From: DATDRQ01 sp035291645
GTDB taxonomy: Bacteria; Chloroflexota; Anaerolineae; Anaerolineales; UBA4823
Direction: 5' to 3'
Assembly (NCBI GenBank): GCA_035291645.1
Contig: DATDRQ010000119.1
Coordinates: 1-44,264, forward strand
DNA: 44,264 nucleotides
The position numbers were made by a program, and so were the translations under genes. The notes beneath the pieces were generated by a model. It searched no databases, was not told where the DNA came from, and saw nothing but the letters and a program-made list of their open reading frames with translations. This document shows positions 31,000-39,006 of the stretch, one piece after another (position 1 is the stretch's first letter; every line of letters begins with the position of its first letter).

Positions 31000-33525
31000 A
31001 TGGTAAGCCTGGTGCTCGTCTCCCACAGCCGCCAGTTGGCCGAAGCGCTGGAAGCGTTAGTGCGCCAGGTTGCTCCCGGTGACCTGCCAGTAGCGATCGC
31101 GGCAGGCGCCGGGGTGGATCACCAGGAGTTCGGCACCGATCCGCTCGAGATCGCCAATGCGATCCAATCAGTTTACTCAGAGGCTGGGGTGATTGTCTTG
31201 ATGGACCTGGGGAGTGCGGTGCTGAGCGCCGAGATGGCGATCGAATTCCTGCCGGAAGAGCAGCGTCAGAAGGTGCGTTGTTGCCCTGGCCCCTTGGTCG
31301 AGGGAGCGATCGCCGCCGCCGTCCAGGCGGGTGCGGGGGGAGGACTGGATGAAGTTTGCCGGGAGGCGCGTCAGGCGCTGGAACCGAAAGTCCAACACCT
31401 GGAGCAAGGTCAGTTAGCCGGGGACGCCGACCTTCCAGCTCGGGGAACTACACCCGAAGGAGAATTGCACACCACGGTCCTCACCTTGCACAACGAGCAC
31501 GGGCTGCACGCGCGCCCGGCGGCGCGGTTGGTGAAGGCAGCCGCACCTTTTTCGGCGGATATCCAGGTCACCAACTTGAGCAACGGGAGAGGCCCGGCTA
31601 CTGCGAAGAGCCTGAACGCGCTGGCGACACTGGGAGCTATCTCTGGAGACAGGATTTCGGTTACTGCCTCTGGTCCCGATGCAGGGCAGGCGCTGGCCGC
31701 GCTACGCCTGCTGGTTGACGATAATTTTGGCCTGCCTGCACTCCCCGAATTCCCCAAGCCGCCCTTGCTCCCCTTTGAACCTGCTCGAGCACCTGCTACT
31801 GGCAGCTCGCTCCAGGGGATTCCGGTGGCGGAAGGCATCGCCCTGGGTCCATTAGTATTTTATCGACTTGAATCATCCGGGGTGACTGAAGAGAATTCTG
31901 GTGATCCTGAGCGAGAGTGGCAGCGCCTGCAGGAGGCCATCGGGCGAATCAGGGCGCTCCTCGACCGGCGCCGCCTGGAGACGCTCTCCAGGACAGGCGA
32001 GCTCCAGGCAGAGATATTCGCCGCGCATCGATTAATCCTGGATGATCCAACTTTGCAGGCAGAGGTAAGAGAACGCATATTTAATCGAGGCCAACCTGCT
32101 GGACTTGCCTGGCGCGAGAGCATCAACCAGGCGATCGATGCTTACCGGTCGTTAGAAGATGCATATCTCAGGGCGCGCAGTACGGATGTGAGTGATGTCG
32201 GCGAGCAGGTAGCTCTCGCTCTGCAGGGAGAATCTGACAATCTAACATTCCATCTGGACGAGCCAGGGGTCCTGTACGCGGACGCCCTCACCCCTGCGCA
32301 GGTTATGCAGCTCGATCAAACGAGAGTCGAAGGATTGGTGATTTTCAGCACCGGTCCGACTTCCCACAGCGCCATACTGGCACGCGCCTTTGGTATTCCA
32401 TCTGTAACCGGGATTGATCTGAAGGGAATGGGGATCGAAGTCGGGACCCTAATCGCTTTAGATGGTTCGACTGGCGCCGTTTGGTTAGATCCAGACCGAG
32501 AAGTCTGGGAGGCGCTCACCCGCCGGCGAAAGGCATGGTTAGACCGCAGGCAGGAGCTTTTGGAGAATAGTCAGGCGCCTGCGATCACCCGCGACGGCCG
32601 CCGGATCGAGATTGCCGCTAACGTCGGCAGCCTGGCTGAGGCCAGGGCTGCTTTGAAGAATGGCGCCGAAGGAATCGGTGTGCTGCGGACAGAGTTTCTC
32701 TACCTATCGCGAAGCGAGCCGCCCGGCGAAGCCGAACAGCTGGCCGTATTGTCGCAAATTGGGGAAGCTCTGGGAGGGCGGCGGGTCATCGTCCGGACGC
32801 TGGATATCGGCGGGGATAAATTTCTGCCCTATCTCCAGCTCCCGAAGGAAGCGAACCCTTATCTGGGCGTGCGCGGCCTGCGCCTATCGATGCGGCAGCC
32901 GGAGCTGTTTCAGGTTCAGCTGCGGGCAATCTTGCGGGCTGGCCGCGATTTCCCGGTCAGCATGATGTTCCCGATGGTTTCAACCCTGGAGGAGGTGAGT
33001 TGGGCGAAAGAACAGCTGCATGCGGCGCATCTGTCGCTTGAAAAAGAGAGTCTCCCCCATCGCTGGCCAGTGGAGACCGGTATCATGGTCGAGGTGCCTT
33101 CCGCGGCGCTCCTGGCAAGTTCCATTGCACCGCTGGTTGACTTCTTCAGCATCGGCACCAACGATCTGACTCAGTACACCCTGGCTGCCGAGCGCGGCAA
33201 CCCGCAACTGGCGGGTTTCGGGGATGCGCTGCATCCTTCCGTCTTGCTCTTAATCAAGCAGGTGGTTGAAGCGGCACATTCCCAGGGTAAATGGGTGGGC
33301 GTTTGCGGCGAGATCGCCGCAGACCCTCAAGCTGCGCCGGTCCTGGTCGGGTTGGGCGTGGATGAGCTCAGCATGAATTCGGCTGATATCCCCACAATAA
33401 AATCCGTGATCCGCCGGCTCGACTTCCGAGTGACTCAAGAATTCGCAGCCCAGGCACTGACCTGTACAGGGGCGCAGGAAGTGCGCAGTGTTCTTCGAGA
33501 AAATAGCGAGAAGTCGATAGAGTAA
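31000..33525 (+). CDS. dhaM: DhaM-HPr-Enzyme I fusion phosphotransferase
   Basis: An 841-residue multi-domain PTS protein. The DhaM EIIA domain (1-135) has H9 in LVLVSHSRQLA. The HPr domain (155-245) has H170 in NEHGLHARPAARL. Enzyme I is complete (about 270-841): H456 in GPTSHSAILARAFGIPSVTG, GVLRTEFLYL, PYLGVRGLRLSMRQPELFQ, IMVEVPSAALLA, SIGTNDLTQYTLAAER, and C769 in GVCGEIAAD. All phosphotransfer residues are present, so one chain can carry phosphate from PEP to DhaL. In E. coli DhaM the Enzyme I part is truncated and separate PTS proteins are needed. The start at 31000 gives the usual MVSLVLVSHS opening; a frame start at 30934 adds 22 residues and overlaps dhaL. Confidence 0.93.
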   Translation: MVSLVLVSHSRQLAEALEALVRQVAPGDLPVAIAAGAGVDHQEFGTDPLEIANAIQSVYSEAGVIVLMDLGSAVLSAEMAIEFLPEEQRQKVRCCPGPLVEGAIAAAVQAGAGGGLDEVCREARQALEPKVQHLEQGQLAGDADLPARGTTPEGELHTTVLTLHNEHGLHARPAARLVKAAAPFSADIQVTNLSNGRGPATAKSLNALATLGAISGDRISVTASGPDAGQALAALRLLVDDNFGLPALPEFPKPPLLPFEPARAPATGSSLQGIPVAEGIALGPLVFYRLESSGVTEENSGDPEREWQRLQEAIGRIRALLDRRRLETLSRTGELQAEIFAAHRLILDDPTLQAEVRERIFNRGQPAGLAWRESINQAIDAYRSLEDAYLRARSTDVSDVGEQVALALQGESDNLTFHLDEPGVLYADALTPAQVMQLDQTRVEGLVIFSTGPTSHSAILARAFGIPSVTGIDLKGMGIEVGTLIALDGSTGAVWLDPDREVWEALTRRRKAWLDRRQELLENSQAPAITRDGRRIEIAANVGSLAEARAALKNGAEGIGVLRTEFLYLSRSEPPGEAEQLAVLSQIGEALGGRRVIVRTLDIGGDKFLPYLQLPKEANPYLGVRGLRLSMRQPELFQVQLRAILRAGRDFPVSMMFPMVSTLEEVSWAKEQLHAAHLSLEKESLPHRWPVETGIMVEVPSAALLASSIAPLVDFFSIGTNDLTQYTLAAERGNPQLAGFGDALHPSVLLLIKQVVEAAHSQGKWVGVCGEIAADPQAAPVLVGLGVDELSMNSADIPTIKSVIRRLDFRVTQEFAAQALTCTGAQEVRSVLRENSEKSIE

Positions 33526-33579
33526 TCCATGCATTATGCCTGGTTGATAACTTCCGGCGTTGCTTCTTCAGCCCGAACT

Positions 33580-34908
33580 CTATTCGACCTTTCCCGTATC
33601 TCCATTCATCGATATCCGGTAGGTTTTTACCGGCTTTTCCGCAGGTCCGCAGGTTGCCTCTCCGGTGGTCACGTCGAAGCACGAGCCATGCCACGGGCAG
33701 ACGATTGTTTTTCCCTCCAATTCTCCTTCGCTGAGCGGCCCGCCGGCGTGTGTGCAGGCGTCACCGATGGCGTAGAACTGCCCGTCCACGTTGAACACTG
33801 CCACCGGTTCCCCGCCCAGGAAGACGAGCTTCGCTCGCCCAGGCGGGAGCTCGCTCGCCCGAAATTCGTCCTCTCCTAACTTGGCAGGTTGTACAACCCC
33901 CGCTTCGACGATGGTGATCTCGATAGAGTCGCGCGTGATGACTGGGATGTGCAAGTGAATCTCACCGTCCTGCACCTCGACCGGGTACATCGCCAGTTTC
34001 GCTTTGTGATCGGTCAGCAGCTCCCCGTTCGTCAGATTGTACTGGTAGCCGTGCCAGGGGCAGGTGAGTGTGTCCCCGGTCAGATGACCGGTGGCGACCG
34101 GTCCACCCCGGTGCAGGCAGCTGTTGCGAACGGCGTACCACTTGCCGTGGTGGTGAAAAACTCCGATGGAAAGGTCATCGACCTGGACGATCTTCCTTTC
34201 TCCATCGACGATCTCCTCCGCTTTCGCAACCACCACGTCTCGGCTCTCTCCCGAGGTGCGCATTCCCAGGCCCAGCTCGTAGGCCTCGACTGCCAGCTGG
34301 AGGACCGAATCCTGATCGATGGTGGCGCGCGTGGCGTAGGTCTCCGCTTCCCGCTCGTACCCGTAGGCGCGCGAGAGCATCTCGAGGATGACCATCATCA
34401 GCAGGTTCCAGGCTCGCAGGGCGCGCACTTCCCAATCTGGATCGATCTCATGCAGCTCTTTGCTGATGGCTTCGCTGATGGCGTGTTGTATGAAACCGAC
34501 CTGCCCGATCACATATCGTTCGGGGATATAGATATTGGGATCGGCCCCGTGCGAGGTGTGGGCGCGCCCGACGTAATCGACGTAGCGGGCGTAGTTGTCG
34601 TCGAATTCCCCATAGGCGGTCCTTCGCCAGAAATTTGTCAGGTGGTGCATCCTTAACTGAAGATATTCTTGATCGAGGGTGCCGTCTTGACGCATGAAGT
34701 GTTTGCGGGTTGGAGGATAGCGCAGGAGCTGCGAATAGAACTTCGAGACGATCTCCGGGATATATTTTTCCAGGATAAAACGCGACTCGTGGATCGCCCC
34801 GGCATCCTGCTCGGTGAAGCCGACGAACTCTGCCATGTAGCGGAAGTATTGCCCCGAATCCTCGGCGCCGCGCTTAATCTTATCATCCTGGGTCAAGGGT
34901 GTAGACAT
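33580..34908 (-). CDS. Protoglobin fused to two Rieske [2Fe-2S] domains
   Basis: A 442-residue soluble protein without a signal peptide. Residues 15-195 form a protoglobin/globin-sensor domain: YMAEFVGFTEQDAGAI at the N-terminus, RMHHLTNFWRRTAYGEFDD, then VDYVGRAHTSHGADP, where H117 is the expected proximal heme ligand, then YVIGQVGFIQHAIS. A helix-linker (195-222) leads to Rieske domain 1: C264-x-H266 (SCLHRGGP) and C283-x2-H286 (CPWHGYQY). Rieske domain 2 has C385-x-H387 (ACTHAGGP) and C404-x2-H407 (CPWHGSCF). Both are ferredoxin-type and intact. The layout suggests heme-gas chemistry (oxygen or NO) coupled to electron transfer through two clusters. AAGGAG lies nine bases before the ATG. 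It is transcribed convergently to dhaM and divergently from an aquaporin-like gene. No reductase is adjacent. Confidence 0.9.
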   Translation of the reverse strand: MSTPLTQDDKIKRGAEDSGQYFRYMAEFVGFTEQDAGAIHESRFILEKYIPEIVSKFYSQLLRYPPTRKHFMRQDGTLDQEYLQLRMHHLTNFWRRTAYGEFDDNYARYVDYVGRAHTSHGADPNIYIPERYVIGQVGFIQHAISEAISKELHEIDPDWEVRALRAWNLLMMVILEMLSRAYGYEREAETYATRATIDQDSVLQLAVEAYELGLGMRTSGESRDVVVAKAEEIVDGERKIVQVDDLSIGVFHHHGKWYAVRNSCLHRGGPVATGHLTGDTLTCPWHGYQYNLTNGELLTDHKAKLAMYPVEVQDGEIHLHIPVITRDSIEITIVEAGVVQPAKLGEDEFRASELPPGRAKLVFLGGEPVAVFNVDGQFYAIGDACTHAGGPLSEGELEGKTIVCPWHGSCFDVTTGEATCGPAEKPVKTYRISMNGDTGKVE

Positions 34909-34950
34909 CGAGCAAATCTCCTTATAGAAAACCTGTCAGGAAAACATCGC

Positions 34951-34966
34951 TTCCAGTATACCGGAA
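34951..34966. promoter_or_regulatory. Palindrome upstream of the globin-Rieske gene
   Basis: TTCCAGTATACCGGAA is a palindrome with one mismatched pair. It contains TATACT on the minus strand as a possible -10 of the globin-Rieske gene, 42 bases upstream of its start. A redox or gas-responsive regulator could bind here; none is encoded nearby. Confidence 0.4.
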
Positions 34967-35012
34967 AAACGAATAATTTCGAGAGACAGGCAACGATTGT
35001 ATAGTTCTGGTG

Positions 35013-35027
35013 TTACTTATAAAGTAA
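35013..35027. promoter_or_regulatory. Inverted repeat over the -10 of the aquaporin-like gene
   Basis: TTACTT-ATA-AAGTAA is a perfect six-base inverted repeat. It overlaps TATAAA (35018-35023), a likely -10 box; TTGTAT at 34997 may be the -35, with a short 15-base spacer. It lies 38 bases before the start codon. Confidence 0.45.
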
Positions 35028-35064
35028 GAGAATCCTGTAAGGGGAAGAAAAAAGGAGATTTCAA

Positions 35065-35691
35065 ATGAACAAGTACGTTGTCGAATTCATCGGGGCGTTC
35101 TTCTTGATCTTCGTCATCGGGATGACGGTCATCGAGCCTGGGGCAGGCGCCCTGGCTCCCCTGGCGATCGGATCTGCCCTGATGGTAATGGTCTATGCGG
35201 GAGGACACATCTCCGGGGGGCATTATAACCCGGCGGTCACCCTGGCGGTATTGTTGCGCGGGCGGATCGAAGCCGCTACTGCGGTGATCTACATGGTCGT
35301 GCAGGTAATCGCGGCGATCATCGCTGCGCTGGTAGTCACATTTGTCAAAGCGGGCGCAACGCCGCCGACGCTTCAACCCGTAGTAATCCCCGCACTACTG
35401 GCGGAATTCATCGGCACTTTTGCCTTAGCATACGTCGTACTCAACGTGGCTACGGCAAAAGCCAACGCCGGTAACTCCTACTTCGGTTTGGCGATCGGCT
35501 TTACCCTGGTGGTGAGCGCCTTTGCGATCGGCGCGGTGTCGGGCAGCGCCATCAACCCGGCTGTGGCAGTTGGGCTCTCGACGATGGGGATCACCGCCTG
35601 GGGCAGCCTGTGGATCTACCTGGTAGCGAATTTCCTCGGCGGCGCGGCCGCGGCGCTCGTCTTCCGTGCGTTAAACCCTGGCGACGATTAA
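35065..35691 (+). CDS. Aquaporin-like (MIP family) channel
   Basis: A 208-residue membrane protein with six helices. The two pore motifs are NPA 55-57 (GGHYNPAVTLAVLL) and NPA 164-166 (GSAINPAVAVGLS). The second is followed by Val (V167) where most aquaporins and glycerol facilitators have the selectivity-filter Arg. The chain is also shorter than usual, with short loops. The substrate may thus be other than water: small neutral molecules or gases are possible. AAGGAG lies about eight bases before the ATG. It is divergent from the globin-Rieske gene, with a shared 156-base promoter region. A link to the nearby dihydroxyacetone operon (glycerol-type uptake) is possible but not shown. Confidence 0.88.
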   Translation: MNKYVVEFIGAFFLIFVIGMTVIEPGAGALAPLAIGSALMVMVYAGGHISGGHYNPAVTLAVLLRGRIEAATAVIYMVVQVIAAIIAALVVTFVKAGATPPTLQPVVIPALLAEFIGTFALAYVVLNVATAKANAGNSYFGLAIGFTLVVSAFAIGAVSGSAINPAVAVGLSTMGITAWGSLWIYLVANFLGGAAAALVFRALNPGDD

Positions 35692-35715
35692 CCTAAGACA
35701 AGCATTCCAAATAAT

Positions 35716-35748
35716 AAATCGCCTCTGCAAAGTTTGCGGAGGCGATTT
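35716..35748. terminator. Bidirectional terminator
   Basis: AAATCGCCTC (35716-35725) pairs with GAGGCGATTT (35739-35748); TGCAAA and TTTGCG extend the pairing inwards. It lies between the convergent aquaporin-like and MocR genes. The minus side continues with TTTATTATTT. Confidence 0.75.
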
Positions 35749-35809
35749 GTATTCGGGAACATCAATAGAGCGAGGCTGAACTTGAAATCTTTCGTGGATT
35801 TTTTCCGAG

Positions 35810-37246
35810 CTATTTTCTGGCTAACTCGGCGATGATGTCTCCCAGAGTCTCTAAAGCGTGATCGATTTTGTAGGACCAATCCGCAGCATTGATGCGGATG
35901 AAATTACGGAACTGTTTGGATGGTGAGAAGAGATAACCAGGGGTAAGGGTGATCCCCTCTTTAATAGCCAGGCTATAAAGCTCCAGGGAATCGACCGCAT
36001 CGGGCATCTGCACCCATAACACAAACCCGCCGGATGGGCGGGTGACGCGGGTCTCGGATGGGAAGTATTTCATCACCGCCTGAGAAATGCGGGCAATATT
36101 GCGGGCGTACTCCTTTCGGGCGCGCCGCAGGTGGTGGTCGTAGCCACCGCTTGCCAGGAATTCGGCTATGGCGTACTGCGGCAGGGTCGGGGCAGAGACG
36201 CTGGCAGTGTACTTTAACCACTGGATAGTCGACTCAAATCGTCCCGGGACTACCCAACCGATGCGGTAGCCAGGGCACAGGTCCTTTGAGAATGAAGAAC
36301 ACAGCATCACCAACCCTGTTTTATCAAAAGCTTTCGCTACGATTGGACGCCTGTCGGTGAAGTAAAGCTCCCCCAAAATATCATCCTCGATCAAGGGGAT
36401 GTCGTGGCGGGCCAGAAGTTCAACCAGCTCCTTCTTGTTTTCATCCGGGATTTGACTGCCCAACGGATTATTGAAATTCGAGATCACCAGGCAAGCCCGG
36501 ATCGGATTGTGCTCGATGGCAAAATGCAGCGCGGCGACGCTGATCCCGTCCCGAGGATGGGTAGGGATCTCCAACGCTTTCAACCCATGCACTTCGAGGG
36601 TTTGAAGAAGACCGAAATAGATCGGCGATTCGACCGCGACGATATCCCCTGGGCGGCAGACCGCTTTCAGGCATAGATCGACTGCTTCGATGCATCCAGA
36701 GGTGATGACGATGTCGTTTGGCGCCAGGCTGCAGCCCGCCCGCACAGAGCGCTGGGCGATCTGAGCACGCAGTGCTTCGACTCCTGGGGGGATGATGTAC
36801 GTCCCGCCCTCTTTGCCGAGTTCGCGCCCGATCGAGTTCAGCAGGCGGTTCAGATTTTCAGTCGGGAGCAGTTCGAGGTTTGGGAGGGCCGCCCCCAACT
36901 GCACCAGGCTTGGATTGTTCGCATCCCGCAGCACCCTCATGACCAGCTCTTGAACGCTGACCTGTCCCGGATCGGGTTCCGGTGAAGATATTTCCGGTTC
37001 CAACAAGGCAGAGGGGAGTATCGTGCGCACATAATAACCGGATTGCGGCTTGGCTTCGACCAATCCGCGGTCCTCGAGCAGGTAATAGGCGTGGATCACA
37101 GTGCTGATGCTCACGCCTTGCTGGCGGCTCATCTCCCGCACCGAGGGGATGCGCTCGCCTGGCCGGTAGGTGCCCTTTTCTATCAGCATCCCGATCCGGT
37201 TCGCTAGTTCTTCATACAGCAGATGGTCTTGATCGAAACCGCTCAT
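35810..37246 (-). CDS. MocR-type GntR regulator / PLP aminotransferase-like protein
   Basis: A 478-residue fusion. The winged helix-turn-helix (residues 8-75) reads YEELANRIGMLIEKGTYRPG and IPSVREMSRQQGVSISTVIH. The aminotransferase-fold domain (100-478) has TSGCIEAVDLCLKAV, PIYFGLLQTLE, NFNNPLGSQIP, EDDILGELYF and the PLP lysine K321 in SSFSKDLCPGYRIG. MocR proteins use bound PLP as an effector sensor, often for PLP, GABA or taurine metabolism. The target here is unknown; the divergent DUF2917 gene and its own promoter are candidates. Both domains are intact. Confidence 0.92.
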   Translation of the reverse strand: MSGFDQDHLLYEELANRIGMLIEKGTYRPGERIPSVREMSRQQGVSISTVIHAYYLLEDRGLVEAKPQSGYYVRTILPSALLEPEISSPEPDPGQVSVQELVMRVLRDANNPSLVQLGAALPNLELLPTENLNRLLNSIGRELGKEGGTYIIPPGVEALRAQIAQRSVRAGCSLAPNDIVITSGCIEAVDLCLKAVCRPGDIVAVESPIYFGLLQTLEVHGLKALEIPTHPRDGISVAALHFAIEHNPIRACLVISNFNNPLGSQIPDENKKELVELLARHDIPLIEDDILGELYFTDRRPIVAKAFDKTGLVMLCSSFSKDLCPGYRIGWVVPGRFESTIQWLKYTASVSAPTLPQYAIAEFLASGGYDHHLRRARKEYARNIARISQAVMKYFPSETRVTRPSGGFVLWVQMPDAVDSLELYSLAIKEGITLTPGYLFSPSKQFRNFIRINAADWSYKIDHALETLGDIIAELARK

Positions 37247-37317
37247 CGGCGTGTTCCTTTTCCGAAAAAACTCGCGTCCAGAATAATTGGGTACAGCTGG
37301 TCAAGTTCCTGATCGGT

Positions 37318-37352
37318 ACAGTTATTATAACCATAAACTGTTATGCTTACAA
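37318..37352 (-). promoter_or_regulatory. MocR promoter with an overlapping inverted repeat
   Basis: On the minus strand TTGTAA (37347-37352) and a perfect TATAAT (37324-37329) are 17 bases apart. ACAGTT-N12-AACTGT (37318-37341) covers the -10 and is a candidate autoregulatory site. Related CTGGT/CTGTT half-sites recur at 37297, 37338 and 37354, as expected for MocR direct repeats. Confidence 0.55.
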
Positions 37353-37436
37353 CTGGTATATTCTGCATCTGTACTTATTTTGATTCGTATGTGATACTTT
37401 ATCCAGACAATCAAGATCTAATCATGGAGGTTGAGT

Positions 37437-37697
37437 ATGGATAGGATCATCTTTGAGAATCCCGAGAAGTTATCCGAGTTGGAATTACACGATAAGGATG
37501 TCTGCCGCATCAACAGCTACGAACCGTGGACCGAAATCGTTTGTAAGAAAGGTATCCTCTGGCTGACACAAACTGGAGATGGTAACGATCATATCCTGTC
37601 CGCTGGAGAACATTTCGTCAGCAATCACCGTGGGCTCGTGCTGATCGAAGCTTTACCGGAAGCTCTGGTGCGCATCGTGCCACCCTCGCGTAATTAG
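37437..37697 (+). CDS. DUF2917 domain-containing protein
   Basis: I chose the ATG at 37437: GGAGG ends six bases before it, whereas a TTG at 37431 touches the ribosome site. The 86-residue protein has VCKKGILWLTQTGDGNDHIL, SAGEHFVSNHRGLVLIEAL and LVRIVPP, the DUF2917 pattern of a small cupin-like beta barrel. Its function is unknown. It is divergent from the MocR regulator, with a 190-base shared upstream region, and followed by a strong terminator, so it is expressed alone. Confidence 0.85.
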   Translation: MDRIIFENPEKLSELELHDKDVCRINSYEPWTEIVCKKGILWLTQTGDGNDHILSAGEHFVSNHRGLVLIEALPEALVRIVPPSRN

Positions 37698-37738
37698 CGC
37701 CAGCACCGGTAGATATCGCCGGTTTCTTAAACGAAGAT

Positions 37739-37777
37739 ATTTCGCCCCACCCAACAATGGTGGGGCGAAATTTGTTT
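37739..37777 (+). terminator. Strong terminator after the DUF2917 gene
   Basis: ATTTCGCCCCACC (37739-37751) pairs perfectly with GGTGGGGCGAAAT (37759-37771) around a seven-base loop, followed by TTGTTT. Confidence 0.9.
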
Positions 37778-38342
37778 CTCAATCGCCCAGTATTTTCGCT
37801 TCCGGCATGGTCCGGAACACGCCAAAATCAGGTGGGTAGTATTCAGCGGTACCATCTGCGGCAGCCTGGCGCTAATCCTTTATTTGGTGCCGGAGTTCCT
37901 GGGATTGCCCAGCCTGGGCGTTAACGTCGTGGGTGTATTATTGCTACCCTTTCCCATCGCGATCGCCATCTGGCGCTACCGGTTATTCGATATCGACCTG
38001 ATCATTCACCGTACTCTGGTCTACGGCGTTCTCACGCTCAGCCTGGCGATCGTATATTTCACCAGCGTCATTCTTCTAGGACAAGTCCTCAGCCTGTTCA
38101 CCGGGGAAAATGCCCGTTCAACCCTGGCGATCGTTCTAACAACGCTATTTATTGCAGCCCTGTTTAACCCACTCCGGTATCGGATTCAGAATGGAATCGA
38201 TAGACGTTTTTACCGTAAGAAATATGACTCTGCCCGTATTTTAGAGGATTACAGCGCAGGTTTACGCGAGGAGGTAAACCTCGACCAGCTCAGCGAGCAC
38301 CTGCTCAAGGTAGTTGAAGTTACGCTCCAACCGGACGCGTAA
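37776..38342 (+). pseudogene. Decayed fragment of a membrane sensor protein
   Basis: The readable frame begins inside a domain: FSIAQYFRFRHGPEHAKIRW, then GTICGSLALILYLVPEF, IAIAIWRYRLFDIDLIIHRT, then LVYGVLTLSLAIVYFTSVI, ALFNPLRYRIQNGIDRRFYR and YSAGLREEVNLDQLSEHL. This is the central membrane-plus-linker part of a sensor family in Chloroflexota and Actinobacteria whose full members are far longer on both sides. The N-terminal membrane domain is missing: the family match extends upstream past any start codon to the terminator of the DUF2917 gene. The end, VEVTLQPDA, stops just where QPxHVSLWL is usual. No ribosome site exists. A truncated relic is the best reading; a short expressed product from a TTG at 37884 cannot be excluded. 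Confidence 0.7.
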
Positions 38343-38564
38343 GCCTTTGGTTAAAACCGGTCCAAAAGGTGCAAGATAAAAAGCAATAAACCGATTTCCA
38401 ATCAATTCTCCCTGCGATAATCCGCAGTAAAAAAGGCTTCAAGAACTATTGTAAATTATACAGAAATGGGGTAAATTTACTCTATTGGTCGCCTGCTGCA
38501 CGGTATTCATTGTCCGTAATGGATGGGGTGGGCGAAAGAAAATTCCATGTAAAGGAGTTGAACC

Positions 38565-38759
38565 ATGGCATTTAGTTACAAGAACTCGAAGGGGACGACT
38601 TATTATCTTCACGCCAGCACGCGGAACCTCAAGGATGGGAAGAAGCAGCAGCTTTTCTACTTCGCTAAAGTGCAAAAGGAGGGATCACTGGATAAAGTTC
38701 CTGAAGGATACATGGTTTCAGAAACCAAGAACGGGCTGCCGGTTCTGAAGCGCAAGTAG
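38565..38759 (+). CDS. Small conserved-looking basic protein, function unknown
   Basis: A 64-residue protein beginning MAFSYKNSKGTTYYLHASTR and ending MVSETKNGLPVLKRK. AAAGGAG lies eight bases before the ATG. It is basic and Lys-rich, with no membrane segment or Cys. The alternating SYKNSKGTTYYLH and QQLFYFAKVQKEG suggest a small beta-rich domain. I do not recognise a characterised family. It is flanked by intergenic sequence on the left and a strong terminator on the right, so it is a single-gene unit. The 222 bases before it hold no other gene. Confidence 0.75.
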   Translation: MAFSYKNSKGTTYYLHASTRNLKDGKKQQLFYFAKVQKEGSLDKVPEGYMVSETKNGLPVLKRK

Positions 38760-38794
38760 AAAAGACCGGCAAACCATCTTTAATTTGCGGGAGA

Positions 38795-38838
38795 AAATGA
38801 TGTGGTGGCCACCGGCCGAGGCGGTCACCACATCATTT
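38795..38838 (+). terminator. Strong terminator after the 64-residue gene
   Basis: AAATGATGTGGTG (38795-38807) pairs with CACCACATCATTT (38826-38838), with a GC-rich loop and TTC tail. Confidence 0.85.
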
Positions 38839-38963
38839 TCTTATCATCAATCAAACGATGAGGTCTGGTTCGGGCTTTTGGTTGCAATCGTTTCGATATT
38901 TAAGTTCAGTCCCTGGCGTTACCGGAGCAACAATTTCTGTTTCCGATAGGCTCAGGTTTCTTG

Positions 38964-38969
38964 TATAAT
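38964..38969 (+). promoter_or_regulatory. -10 box of the gene at 39007
   Basis: A perfect TATAAT lies 38 bases upstream of the GTG start. A weak -35 (TTCCGA) is at 38941, 17 bases before it. The message would have a leader of about 30 bases. Confidence 0.5.
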
Positions 38970-39006
38970 TTGCCGATCGATTAATGTCTCATTATGGAGC
39001 GATGAA

